Below are positions 46,452-59,170 of a stretch of DNA of 64,000 bases, in pieces. Within the stretch, counting starts at the first letter, position 1, and the number at the start of each line of letters is the position of its first letter. Made by a program: the position numbers and the translations under genes. Source of the stretch: Manihot esculenta (Eukaryota > Streptophyta > Magnoliopsida > Malpighiales > Euphorbiaceae); NCBI RefSeq assembly GCF_001659605.2, contig NC_035171.2, positions 28,189,825 through 28,253,824 on the forward strand, written 5' to 3'. The notes under the pieces were generated by a model. The model worked only from the letters and a program-made list of their open reading frames with translations. It was not told the DNA's origin and did not search any database.

Positions 46452-46470
46452 GAGAAGGTAAAGGGGCAAT
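46452..46470 (+). other. Polypurine tract of the 13-kb element
   Basis: GAGAAGGTAAAGGGGCAAT directly precedes the 3' LTR. It is a purine-rich plus-strand primer site in the expected position. Confidence 0.7.
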
Positions 46471-46972
46471 TGATGACTCCTGGGCTCACCTCACCCCAGT
46501 CTAGGGCCAAGCCCATAAAAATAGCCCACTACTTAGAAATCCTCAAGCCACTCACGCGAACTGGGTCCATTCCGCTCAGCCTCACAACCGGGCTTCATCT
46601 GGCTTTCTCCACCAGGCCGGCCTCGTCTTCACTGCACCTTGGGCCGATCCCATTTGGGCCCAGCTTTGTTCCTATCCTCCGGCCCAGCCCGGAACCCGAA
46701 GAATGATTCATCCATCTGCCTCGTAGACCCGCCTACACGCGCACAGAGAGGATCAGAGGCCGTTACGTATGGGGCAGAGATCTGATTCCCTCGTACGTCC
46801 GTATCAGCGTAGCAGGGACAAGTGGTCTAATGATACTCGTTCTGTTGGCACGTCACTAGCAGACAAAAGGAAACATATAAAAGGAGAAATACACTTCTCC
46901 ATGTTTAAGCTTTTTCTAAGTTTTAGAGAGCCCATTGTAAAAACCCTATTTTCTCTGGATCTCAGATCATCA
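46471..46972 (+). repeat. 3' LTR, complete, 502 bp
   Basis: The LTR starts TGATGACTCC and ends GGATCTCAGATCATCA, followed by the CAACA duplication. A TATA-like TATAAAAGG lies near 46876. It is full length, in contrast to the truncated 5' LTR, and its terminus matches the solo LTR at 6158-6653. Confidence 0.92.
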
Positions 46973-46989
46973 CAACAGGTTTAGGAATA

Positions 46990-47410
46990 CAGTAATAATA
47001 AAAAAAGAGACAAATTAGCTTTAGATGGAGCCATTAGCGACCAATCAACTATAATTTTATGACCAATTTAACGACCAAATTATAAATGACAATTAAAATT
47101 TTCTTTCATTTTACTATCAATTAGAAACGACATAGTAACTAAATAGCTACCAATTAGCGATTAAATAGTGACTAATTTGTGCTCACTAGTCAACGATCCA
47201 GTTGCGACGAACTTAATAACCAAATTTTTAGTTGTCAACTTTATTTAGTCACTCAATTAGCGATCAATATTTGGTCGCTAATTGATCATTAAATAACAAT
47301 CAAAATAAATTTGGTCGCTAAATAATTAGGGACAAGCCAAACACCGACCATTCTTTTATAGTCACCGATTGATCAATATTTACGAATAACGATCAATTTT
47401 TACCATTTAA
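46990..47410. repeat. Subrepeat-rich block, likely DNA-transposon subterminal sequence
   Basis: Variants of TTAGCGACCAATTAG and GGTCGCTAA recur in both orientations. This is typical of plant Mutator-like or CACTA subterminal regions. Termini and a duplication were not found, and a partner end may have been separated by the 13-kb insertion. Confidence 0.45.
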
Positions 47411-48293
47411 TAACAAAAAATTTAAAGGCTATTTCATTTTTTTATAGCAAAACTTCAAAAACTTTAAATTAACGAGTTTATACATATAATGTATCATTAT
47501 ATGTATGCTGATAATTTTCATTAATAATACATTTTAATTTTTAACGGCATATAAAATATACTATTAATGGTATATTTATAATAATATTATAATTTTATAT
47601 TTATTTTGCACGCTTTCAATTGATAAATAATAAAATAACCTATATATCTAGCTTTCATCATAATTTTGTCTCATTTAATTTAGTTTAATAATTAAAATTA
47701 TTTAATCACTTGAACTATTTATGTTGGAGTCTTTACTTCGCATTGAGAGATTTTTTTTTTTTTTTTCCAAAGATAGGAGTCAACTACTATTTTAGAATGG
47801 CAAGCATCTAAGTTCAAAAGTCATTTATGTGGGTCCAAATATTGCCTTGATTAAGCCACGCCATCTTTTTGGAATGGAGTTGGCTGCATTGAATGCGTCA
47901 AGTCTAACCTGCCACATTTAATTTTGACTTTTATTTACTAGGTGACTATTTAATTTTTAATTTTAAAAAAATTATATTAATTAATTCCTGTATTTTGATT
48001 TTTATTGCTTTTTAATTTTTTTTTATTGCATACATGAAACATACATAGACTCTCTCTCCTCTTATTTTACTTTTTTTTTTCTCCCCTTTATATAAGTTTA
48101 TTCTAAAATGGAAAAGAAAATTAAAAGCTGCTGGGTAATAACCATCCTTGAATTTCCGCATAATACACGGAAGCTTCATGAAATCCAAAGGCATCAATAA
48201 GGCTTGAGCTTGGTCCTCTCTCGCGGTCCTTGAGGTCGACGCCCTCATATCTTAGGGTGGTGCTGAGTGTTTACATTGATCCATTTTATTAAA

Positions 48294-48363
<70 letters not shown>

Positions 48364-48839
48364 TAAATATTACAATTATTAACTAATTAATCTTTAAATT
48401 TTAAAAATTTTATTAAAACTCTAATATTTTTTTTGGCATCAATGAAAGTCTTTCTTCTCAATTTCGTATATTTCTGCTATTAAAAATATAATAAAAAAAA
48501 TAAATGATTCTTATTTTTTCTTATTCTTTGCAGAGAGAGGGAGGAGAGAGGGAGAGGGAGAAGAGAGATTATTTCGTTGATAAAAAAAAAAGAACGTTTT
48601 AATATATTTCTGAAAATATGAAGATTAATTTATTAATAATGATAATATTAAATATTAAATAAGAAGATTTATTGAGAGTAAAATTGAATTTTAAAATTTT
48701 TTTTTATTATTATTGATCTACTTTTAATGAAAAAAATGAAGAAATGGAAAAGATAACGAAAATGTTATTTCGTTAATAGAAATAAAAAAATAAAAAAATT
48801 TTAATAAATTTTTAAAAACATAAAGATTTACTTATTAAT
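47411..48839. other. AT-rich intergenic sequence with (TA)n run
   Basis: A (TA)n microsatellite runs about 48302-48358. A GAGAGGGA-rich patch lies near 48532-48570. No gene is supported; the short minus-strand frame at 48012-48248 has no recognisable domain. Confidence 0.5.
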
Positions 48840-49185
48840 AAGTTTATTTAATATAGCCCAACCAAGGAACAAATAATTTTGATTCTTTTTTTTTTTTTTC
48901 ACATTTCTCTTTCACCTCTGCCACTTTCTTTGAAAGTGAGTACCTTGGCAATTTCTTGCCAATTCCCTTCCCTTCTGTCCAACACCGGAGAAGTTTGAAA
49001 TTTCTTCAAACACTTGGAGAATTATGCAAAATATATATGAGATATTTCCTTCTTTCATTTTCCCTTACTATTTCGTCCATTGTAAGTCAACTCCTGCATT
49101 CCTTATTTATTCATCACAATTAATAACAATTGCCAACTGCCAAGTAATTCTCCCACCAGCCTCTCACTAGACACACCAAACCAAA
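48840..49185 (+). promoter_or_regulatory. Promoter of the plus-strand RLK with a conserved W-box
   Basis: The sequence is collinear with the relic promoter of the pseudogene (20090-20540). AGTCAACTCC at 49085-49094 contains a W-box core on the minus strand, about 96-101 bp before ATG. TTATTTATT follows at about 49103. The same pair occurs at matching distances upstream of the 17.8-kb RLK. CACTAGACACACCAAACC directly precedes the start codon. Confidence 0.55.
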
Positions 49186-52100
49186 ATGAAAACTTGTGAG
49201 CTTTTTCTTGTTTATCTTCAACTTGTTATTTTCCTCACTTTAAATCTCCAATTCATGCATGCCTGTTCTTCGTCAAATGAGACTGATCAGCTTGCTTTGC
49301 TCAAATTCAAAGAAGGGATATCTAGTGATCCCCATCAAGTCTTCAACTCATGGAATCACTCTCTCCCTTTTTGCCAATGGCATGGAATCACTTGCAGTGG
49401 CCGCCATTATAGAGTCACTTCATTAGTGTTAAAAGGCTATAATTTGATTGGATCCATATCGCCATATATTGGCAATTTGAGTTTTCTGAGAGTACTCAAC
49501 CTTCAAAACAATAGTTTCAATGGTGAAATTCCATCCGAAGTCGGTAATTTATTTCGATTGTATCAAATCTCTCTCAACAATAATACAGTCAAAGGTGAAA
49601 TTCCAATCAACTTGACTCGTTGTTTCAACCTAAGGATAATCGAGCTGTCATGGAATAATCTTATTGGAAAAATCCCTGTAGAACTTGGTTCTATGATAAA
49701 GCTTGAAGTGCTTCAGATTAGTGCAAATAATCTGCAGGGAAAAATACCACCTTCTCTTGGGAATCTTTCATCGCTTACTTTCCTTTCTGCAGGAATGATG
49801 AAGTTGGAGGGGAATATTCCAAATGAACTGGGTCAATTAACAGGCCTGAGATTTTTAGGTTTTGCTGCCAATAATCTAAAAGGTATACTTCCTTCATCCA
49901 TTTTTAATATCTCATCTCTTAATACCTTGTCCCTTGGTAAGAACAAGCTTAATGGGAGCCTGCCAACCAACATAGGGATTACTCTACCAAATCTCCAGCG
50001 AATTTCTATTGGAGATAGTTATTTTTCTGGGTCAATTCCAAATTCCTTTTGCAATGCTTCTCAACTGATGGTGCTTGAGCTTTCGGGAAACAATTTTATG
50101 GGACAAATACCGAATTGTCTGGGAAATTTACAGAGTCTTTGGCGACTAAATGTGCAAGCAAATAATCTAGGATATAATTCCACAAGTGATTTCGCCTTTT
50201 TAACATCTCTGAAAAATTGTAGCAACCTGAAATTTCTGGCTCTCACTTCAAACAATTTTGGAGGTGCTTTGCCTAGCTCTGTAGCCAACTTGTCAATTCA
50301 ACTTGACAAGCTGAATTTTGGAGGTAATCAAATCACAGGAATTATTCCCGGGGCGTTAGAGAATCTCATCAACTTAATTTTATTGAACTTGTGTAATAAT
50401 CTTTTCACTGGAGTCATCCCTCCTTCTATTGGAAAACTAACAAAGCTTCAACGACTTTATTTGGGTGGAAATAGACTGTCAGGTCAAATCCCATTATCTA
50501 TAGGTAATCTTACCCATTTGTCTCTACTTTCTATCTCGCAAAATAATCTGGAAGGAAATATTCCAATAAGTATAAGAAATTGCCAAAGTTTGCAGTATTT
50601 GGATATTTCAAAAAATAATCTCATTGGCTCTATACCCAAGGAAGTTTTCCATCTACCTTCTTTATCTCAGTACTTAAGCTTGTCACATAATTCACTCACC
50701 GGCGAACTACATGCAGACGTGGGAAAGCTAACAAATATAAATGCATTGGATTTCTCAGCAAACATGCTTTCTGGAGGAATTCCAAGAACGATTGGATCTT
50801 GTTTAGTTTTAGAATCTCTCTATATGCAAGGAAATTTTTTCCAAGGAATCATTCCTTCATCTATGGCTTCCTTAAAAGGTCTCCAGAAGTTAGATTTTTC
50901 ACAGAACAATCTCACTGGTGAAATTCCAAAGGATCTGCAGAATTTACAGTTTCTCATGTATTTAAATCTTTCTTTCAATGATCTTATGGGTGAGATTCCA
51001 ATTGAAGGAGTTTTCAAAAATGCAAGTGCAATTTCATTGATGGGTAATAATAAGCTTTGTGGTGGTATACCAGAACTCCATCAACGAACATGCTCTACCA
51101 ACACAATGAAGAAAGGAAAGTCCTCTGCTATTAAGTTAGCAATCATAATTCCTTGCCTGATTCTTAGTGTCTTGTTGATGTTAGCCTTCGTGCTTGCCTA
51201 TCGAAGGAGAGAATCAAACAAGAAGGCTTTTCCTCCAGCCAATGAAATGGATCGCCTTGTCAAGATATCTTATAAGGATCTTTATGATGCAACAAGTGGA
51301 TTTTCTTCTGACAACTTACTTGGATCTGGTAGCTTTGGTTTTGTGTATAGAGGATTTCTCAATCAAATGGAAAAAGTGGTGGCTATCAAGGTTCTCAATC
51401 TTGGAACTAAGGGTGCTTCAAAAAGCTTCGTGGCTGAGTGCAAAGTGTTAAGGACAATGAGGCATCGAAATCTAGTTAGGTTGTTTACATATTGCTCTAG
51501 CATTGATTACAAGCAAAATGAGTTCAAAGCTCTAGTTTATGAATTCATGGGTAAAGGAAGCTTGGAGAAGTGGTTGTATCAAGATGTCCACGATAATTAT
51601 CCGTCAAGAAACTTGGACCTTCTTCAAAGATTGAATATTGCAATTGATGTGGCGTCGGCATTGCATTATGTTCATGACCTTTGTGACATTCCAGTCATTC
51701 ATTGCGACTTGAAGCCCAGCAATGTTCTACTGGATGATGACATGGTTGCACATTTAAGTGATTTTGGTTTGGCTAAGCTCTTGTTGAACACCAACGATGC
51801 ATCACAAACTCACACGAGCTCAATTGGGATAAGAGGGACTATTGGCTATATGCCTCCAGGTAACGTTTCAATTCGTATATACTCTTTTATTATTTTGTTT
51901 TTTCTATTTTACTTTCTTTGCTTCATTGCTTGTTATTAACAGCCATTTGAGTATCAGAACATTGATGTCCAACTTAGTGTATGTTAAAAAATTTTCTCAC
52001 CATGTTATTTCTTACTTTTGTGCTTGTTTTTTGCTTGGTGTTGTGGGGCTTTTTCATTAACAGGAAATTTTACCTGTCAGAATGAGTGTATTAGGTAGAT

Positions 52101-52574
52101 TTGTTGATCTTAGGCATACTCATTATTCATTACTTTCTACTTATCTAAAATGCAGAGTATGGAATGGGTGGCATTCCATCAAAAGAGGGAGATGTTTATG
52201 GTTACGGGATCCTTGTATTGGAGATTTTCTCAGGAAAAAAGCCAACTGATAAAATATTTGAAGATCAATTAAATCTGCACAACTTCGTGAAAGATGCGTT
52301 GCCAGAAAGACTTATGCAGATTACAAACCCAATTATTCTCTCAAGAGAAATGAAAGAAACACCAGCATCAAATACTGAAATAGATGAGCAAATAGAAATA
52401 CATGTAGAAGCAGAGTCGAGCATTGCAAAAGAGAAAGATTGTCTGCTTTCAATATTCAAAGTTGGTGTAGCTTGCTCAATGGAATCACCCAACGAGAGAA
52501 TGAAGATGAGGGATGTTGTTAAAGAATTGCATTTAATTAGAAGTAATTTCTTGGGAGTTCGAATATATGGGTAA
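49186..52574 (+). CDS. LRR receptor-like serine/threonine kinase, subfamily XII (EFR/FLS2/Xa21-like)
   Basis: This is a plasma-membrane receptor kinase, probably in pattern-triggered immunity by family. Exons are 49186-51859 and 52156-52574, with a 296-bp intron in phase (CCTCCAG|GTAACG to GCAG|AGTATGG, restoring MPPEYGMGG). Length is 1030 residues. Signal peptide about 1-28; N-cap with CQWHGITC; about 22 LRRs; C-cap KLCGGIPELHQRTC near 622-638; transmembrane segment about 646-672 followed by YRRR. The kinase has a GSGSFG loop (about 715-720), the VAIK lysine at 735, H-C-D with Asp 841, and DFG from 859. HCD makes it a non-RD kinase, as in FLS2, EFR and Xa21. No frameshifts or stops are seen. 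It has the same exon structure and intron site as the 14.5-17.8 kb gene and is close kin of the 20.5-27.6 kb pseudogene. The ligand is not known. Confidence 0.94.
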
Positions 52575-53070
52575 AAGAGGCAAGTGCAATTGTCTAAAGC
52601 TTGTTTAATTTTTCAAACTAGCTAATAAAATTAATTTATGATTTTCTGATATATCTTTTTTTAAATGATATAATTTTTCCTCAATTTTGGGGACCTATTG
52701 TTCAATCTTACTAATTTCTTTCCTTTTCCAGGAGAATAGCAATTCCTCAATAAGTCAAGCGACCAGCAAATATTGAGGATTGAGGATATAAAGCTCTTGA
52801 AGATTTTATATTCGGTTAATTAAATTGTGTTTGTTTTAGTGGTAACTGTTCTAATAGTGGTTAGTGTAAATTTTTTGGATAAATTGCCTTATTTCTTTTA
52901 TTATTGTTATTATTATTTATTATTATTGATTAAGAAGTAATCCATGCTTGTGCATGTGTGGTTAAATATGCAATACAAATTTGATACCTAATGTTTCTTT
53001 TATTATGCTTCTTACCGGCAGGTGGAGCACAGTTGGTTTAATTTGTTTCTTGATCCATGAGACTACGCGG
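52575..53070. repeat. 3' flank shared with the RLK pseudogene
   Basis: The stretch aligns in blocks to 27604-27720, 28200-28400 and 29468-29560. Shared text includes CAATTGTCTAAAGC.TGTTT, CAATCTTACTAATT and AATCCATGCTTGTGCATGTG. A short TTATTATTATT run here corresponds to the longer (ATT)n at 29.4 kb. It marks the right arm of the segmental duplication. Confidence 0.7.
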
Positions 53071-56000
53071 TAGTTTTTCTGTATCACATAAATTAAATAA
53101 TATTTTTTTATAGAAAAAAATTAATTAATAAATTTTTTAAAATTTTAAAATTATTAGACTAAATAATGAATTTTTTAAAATTACGGACCTTAAATAATAA
53201 TTTTTTTATTATAATATTATATATTTTATAAAATAATTTATTATTTATTTTTTGTAAAACTATTTATAAAATTATTAGTATTATTAAATATCATATTTAA
53301 AAAATATTTTCTTATTTATTTTTATATAAAAAATTATAAATTTATTTTTCTACAAACAGTTCTTAAAAACCATTTTTAAGAAGTAATTAATAAAAATAAA
53401 AAAACTGTTTTTAATTTAAAAATAAAAACCCTACAACTTACTAAAGACACCCCAAAATTTGATAAATTTAAGAATTTTCATTCATTTTGAAACTTTAATT
53501 TGAGTATATTGAAGGTTTAGCTAAATCTTATTCACGGTTTCATTGAGCTTAGTGGAAAATAAAGTTAATTAAAAAAAAAAAGCCAAGTAAGATGAAAGAT
53601 GTCTAATTAGATTTTGGTTAAATAATGTTAAATTTGTGGTTTAATTGTCAGAAGATTTAATACTCAAGTTGTAAACGTGATTTTATTCAATAAATTTAAA
53701 ATAAATGGGAAATAATTAGTGAAATTCACATTTTTATATTCAATTATTAATAATTGAACTATATAGCTGTTAAGTTAAAAAAATTGAATATTGTTTTTTA
53801 TATATTAATATCTTATTATTTAAGTTTAATTTTTTTTACATAAATTAGATCTTTTTTAAATTTAATAAAATTTTAAAATATGAATTTTTTCTAGGTTAAA
53901 AATATTATTTATCTAAAATATTTGCGTTAATGGAATACAATATTTTGTGAAATCTGTCATAGTGATAAAGGGCACGAACTGATAAATTGAATTCAAAATA
54001 TACTGTTGATTTTGATGGAGTTGTGGTACATGCTAATTTAAATATTGTTTTTTTTTTCTATAGATTTTTATTCTCTAAAGATATTTTTTATATTTTAAAA
54101 AAAAATAATTACTATAGTGTCTTTATAATATATCTTGATTAATTAAAATATTTTTATAATTTTAAAATTATATTAAAATATTTTTATATTTTTATTTCAT
54201 CAAGTAAATATCCATCAATTTTTTTATTAATTTATTAGTTAAAATTTAAAATAGTTTTGATATTATACTTTATACTTTATCTTGATTAATTAGAATGATT
54301 TTTAATTTTAAAATTATATTAAAATATCTTTATATTTTAATTTATTAATTAAAAAATACATTTTATTAATTTTTATTTATTTTATTATTAATTTATTAAT
54401 TAAAATTTTAAAAAAATATATGTCCAAATCGATTTTCAATTAAATAACTCAATCACTATTTATTAATCTCATCAGTCAAATTACAACTATCTACATGTCA
54501 ATACTTTATTATTAATTATAAATATTTATTTTTAGAAAAAAAATGAAAAGAAATGTAAAAAAAATATAAAGACAGATAAAAAAGTGGATAATAAATTTTA
54601 TTTGATGAGTAAAGTAATTTGGAGAAGAAAATTTTTTGAAAATAAGTCTAATTAAGTCTCTGTATTTTTTTTTAAGAGTCAACTAAGTCCAATTTAATTT
54701 TTATGATCAATTCAATCCATGTACTTTTATTTAAAAGTCAAATAAATTAAATATAATATTTTTTTAATAATAAAATTTTTTTTTAATTTGAACTTATTAT
54801 TTTCATTAACATGAAAATATTTAAAAAATATATAGAGATAGTAAATAATTTTAAAAATTATAAAAATAAAATTTTATTAAAAATAATATTTTAATATTAA
54901 AAATAGTGTTTATTATTAAAAAATATTATTATTTTATAGCTAAATTTATTTTATCTTTAAACAAAAAGTATATAAACTTAATTGACAAAAAAATCAAAAC
55001 CATCTTACTCCAAATTAAAATCAAAACGATAATCATACCATTGGATAACATTAAATGTTACTTCTAATTTAAATATTTAAATTTTAAATAAATTAATTTA
55101 ACCTTTGCATTTAAAATTATAAATATAACATAAAAAAAAAAGAATGTTTTATATTAAATGTTAAGAATGTGATATTTAAACATGCTTAATATATTTAATA
55201 TAAAAAATATTTAATATTTTATATATTTTTTAAGCCTTTATATAAAAAACAATAATTTTTTATAAGTATCATTCTGGTCCGATGTGCATTACAGCACATT
55301 GTGATAACATTGTCGTTAAGACTTATGGAGTGGTCTGCCTTGAACTAACTGTAGCTGTTTTTATTTTATTTTATTTTATTATTATATTATTATTATTAGT
55401 AGCTAGAATCCAGGATATTTTTCATTAGACCGATTAATGAAATACACAAATTTTATATAAATTTTTTATTTTTATGTTTTTAATTAATAATATATTTATT
55501 TTTTTATAAATTATTTTATATTTAAAATTTATTAATTCAATTAATTTAAATTTGCTCTGAATGGCAAATTTTTCCTTTCAAAATTTTTTTAAAAGTGCTC
55601 CGCATTTAAATTTTAAATTCAAAATTTGTTGTTAAAGGAAAAGAAATCCGTCCATCTATTTCATTCATGAATGGTGAATAATACTTATATTTAATAATTA
55701 ATAATATTTTTTTAAAATAATTTATAAATTATAAAAATTAAAAATGAGATAATAGGACACCTCGTGTCCCTAGCTACCTGCAGAACCTATTTTTCTCCGT
55801 CTTATTTGTCAACGGAGCTCTTGGGAGAAAAATAAATAAAATTATATTGGATCAGTGTTATTCTCGATTTATTCACCTTATAATTAATAAATTATATCAA
55901 CGTATAAATTTTCTTTTGGTCTAAAACGTATAATTGATTGGAATTTGTCATTTCAGATGAGTTCATGTTGAATTTTAAGTTGTGAGATGAATGGTAATAA

Positions 56001-56929
56001 CATAATAATGATGTATCCTTTAAAATCGTAATATATGTGTAAGAAACAGGAAGGGTTCATATCAGCGTGTTCCGTTCGATCACCTTGCAAAAAAACCATT
56101 TGCCATAGAATGCAGGTCAGAATTCCTATATCTCTAATTTTATACTCGAAACAAGTAGGTCGATCTCTTTAAGATACGTAGATTCCCACTAGGGTTATAA
56201 TTTCACGTACAATAGGACTGACAGACAAAACATGAGTGATGGATTGGGTATAAGTGAAGCAACTCAGTATTTATTAATCAACTATCCATCATAAATGAGT
56301 TGTCTAACACTTCTGCCACAACACTCTATCGTCTCATCCAATAAGACAATCCGTCATAATACTCCAAAATGGAAAAGGTATTAATACCTCTGAACTAATC
56401 ATGTGGGAAGGATAGATAAAAAAAAATCTAAGACCCTAAAAGTTCTCAATCTCTCCTAAGGTCTCAACCTCCCTAAAGCCGAAAAAACCAATTTGATCCA
56501 CGATCAATTCTCAGATAAAAAAAAACCCAAGACCCTAAAAGTTCTCAATCTCTCCCAAGGTCTCAACCTCCCTAAAGCCGGAAAAACTAATTTGATCCAC
56601 GATCAATTCTCAGTTACTCAATCAAATCCATTAACTTCACTGTAAATCAAACTCTTTAGCCACGTGCAATCATCTCCTAACCTCACCGGATCTCAGGTAT
56701 ATCAATTGACGCCTTTCGTGGCAAATGAGGAAAGATTATCCAATTAATCGAAGTTTTCCAAATATAAACCCACTGAGATTCACTATGGAAAATTAAGAAA
56801 AAAACTCGTCGACACCCATTAGAGATAAAAATCCAACCCCCGAAACTCCAAATACTCAAAGTTTTCCTATGACGTTGTTTTCATTTCTCCCCACTTAAAC
56901 ATTACCATACACAGCTTCCACAGAAGGGA
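53071..56929. other. AT-rich intergenic sequence
   Basis: No gene is supported. 53140-53275 is a dispersed repeat shared with 31440-31575. A roughly 100-bp tandem duplication occurs at about 56414-56612 (ACCCTAAAAGTTCTCAATCT in both copies). The part after 56.0 kb is less AT-rich and may already belong to retroelement sequence continuing into 56.9-58.8 kb. Confidence 0.5.
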
Positions 56930-58804
56930 AACTCGACGCTGCTGAAGCTTCTGTCGAAAAGTTGATTATTTGCTGCTGCTACTTGCTATGCTTTTATAGG
57001 TGAGGAACCCTAGATCAGTCCTTTATGAGCTGAAATTCCAATTTGACTTGGTCTTTGATTCTTTCTTGGCTTGTGTTTCATCATAAATTGACCACTTTGG
57101 GTGAAGGAATTCTTTTTTGCATAGTATTGGATGTGTTTGTGATAGCGGTTGTCGAAGCCATAAAAAATAAACCTATTATCAATCAACAAAATAATTTGTA
57201 GATAGTGGCAATAGGGTCGAACCATAGGGATTTGACACTAAAGATCTTCCTAATTATGACTTGGACAAGTAAATAACAAAAATAAATAAAAAGAGGGGGA
57301 TTTGTTTTGATGATAATGAATTAAAACCAAAGAGAAAGCAAAGAGTAAGAGAAAGCAATAATTTAAAATGAGTAAATCAATGGGAGAAGAGCTCTAGTTG
57401 AAGTATGGATCTATTTCAGTTATTTAGAATTGATCATTGATTCTTTGATACTTCTATTTATTTCAATAAATTAGTTTAGATTGTGGAAGACACTTCTCAC
57501 AACCAAATTCCTCCTTAGTTTTAGTTCGACTAGGAAACGTTCGCTAATCAAACACTAGTTAATAAGTTGTCAAGGAACGTCCTTGGGGTTTTTTACTTTA
57601 CAACTGTTAACTGCATTAAGACTTAGAGAAACCTAATTCTAACATTGCCAACCGCGTGGTCAAGTTTAGATTATACAACTAAGTGTGCTTGTGTTCAAAC
57701 AATCTAAGCAATTACAGACCTAAACTATTTAAACTAACAATTTATCACTTATGCAATTAAAAGCAACAGGCCTTAATTGATTCTAATAGCAAAGCAATAA
57801 TAGCATGAAGAACAAGTTGCATAAATATTGAAAAATAGAAGCTTAAAAATGGAGTTTTAAATCTCCCAATTCATCACAAAACTGAAATTTCCCAACTTCA
57901 ACTAGAAAAGAAGATGTTTAGCCACTCATGGTAGACAAAAGTACACAAAAAGAGAAAGAAGAAAGGTAGAAAGGAGGCTGCTGTGTTGCTGCTGAAGTTC
58001 TGTAGAAAATCCAACTTCCCCTTACTGGTTTGTGGCTATCTCCTTTTATAGGTGAAGAGTCCTAATCCAATTAGAATTTGGAATCCTAATTTGACTTGGT
58101 CTTTTGTAGTCTTTTATTCCTTCTTTGCTTTTGTATTTAATCATGAATAAATCTTCTTCTTGGAGAAAGTCTTTCTTGGGAGTGACTCTTGGAGATGTCA
58201 TAGGGTTGGTCTTGTGGTGTTTGAAGTAGAATAGGACTCTAACACTTTTGAAATTCTAATTTTTTTCTTTTTTCCATGTTGTTGTCCTTATTTGCGTCAG
58301 TTTGATTTGGGCAGTTGATTTGCCCAAATCGTTTCTGTGAGTCACTTCCAGGTTTCTGCTTCAGTTTTCTGCTGGTGATTTGGCCAAATCACTTTGACCC
58401 AATCAATTTCTCAGCTTTTTCTGCAAATTTTCTCCAACTTTTCATTTTCTTCCTTTTCTGCAAAAACATCACAAAAATATAAATTAAGCTGGAAAAATGT
58501 GTAATGAAACAGTAATAAAGATAATAAAAATATGGCTAAATTACACTTGATCAGTTTGAGATAGGATAGAACTCTTAAAATTCAAATTTTTGTAAATCCC
58601 GCGTTTCTGCACTTTTCTGCTGTGAAAGTCGATTTGGACAGCGATTTAGGCAAATCCCTTGTCCCAATCGTTTTTGCAAGACACTTCCGAGTTTCAGCTA
58701 TTACTGGCCTCTGGCGATTTGGCCAGTGATTTGGACAAATCGATTTTGGCATATCAAAACTTGAGTTTTGGCTTATTCTTCCATCCACTTGTGCAGCCTC
58801 CTTG
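56930..58804. repeat. Dispersed repeat, copy B, probably retroelement-derived
   Basis: 57537-58340 is collinear with copy A at 6920-7640. In addition 56930-57130 resembles 57970-58190 (GCTGCTGAAG, CTTTTATAGGTGA, AATTTGACTTGGTCTTT), a diverged direct repeat about 1.04 kb apart with TATA-like CTTTTATAGG in each. This could be two LTR-like units. No coding sequence is found. The right side is cut by the LTR at 58805. Confidence 0.5.
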
Positions 58805-59158
58805 TGTAATACCCGGCTAGACTCCGGTATCGGAATTCCTACCGTCCGGTGGAATCTCGGATGTCGAAGACCTCTAGAAGGGTAAAACCATGTTTTCATA
58901 AAATGTTTTAATGTGTTTTATGGTTTTAAGCAAGATGGAAATGAGTTTTTGCATGAAAACAACCTTGGACGAAAACTCAGGTTCGGCCGCCGAACCTCAA
59001 GTTAGGCCGCCGAACATGCATGCGCTTCGGGTGTGCCTTAGGCCCCCGAAAGCATAAGTGAGGGAAGTCCAGGTTCGGTCGCCGAACCTTATGTTCGGCC
59101 GCTGAACATGGCATGCATGCGGAGGCACGTTCGGCCCCCGAACGTGGCCTGGCCAGCC

Positions 59159-59170
59159 ACTATAAAAGGG
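59159..59170 (+). promoter_or_regulatory. TATA box of the long LTR
   Basis: ACTATAAAAGGG is a canonical plant TATA context about 355 bp into the LTR. It implies that U3 is short and that R plus U5 make up most of the 2.3 kb. Confidence 0.6.

Larger units (their letters stand above)
34017..46972 (+). mobile_element. Composite Tat-type Ty3/gypsy LTR retrotransposon, about 13 kb
   Basis: The element is bounded by TGATGACTCC at 34017 and ATCATCA at 46972. The 5-bp direct repeat CAACA lies on both sides (34012-34016, 46973-46977). Order: truncated 5' LTR, gag, protease, reverse transcriptase, RNase H, second (archaeal-type) RNase H, integrase, a 120-bp tandem array, an antisense multi-exon gene, an internal PPT/LTR-start duplication, PPT and 3' LTR. 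The dual RNase H and the antisense gene between integrase and 3' LTR are known traits of the plant Tat lineage. The 3' part of the 5' LTR, the primer site and the leader are deleted and pol has several stops, so it cannot move by itself. The two LTRs differ at about 12 of 380 shared bases by my count. Confidence 0.9.
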
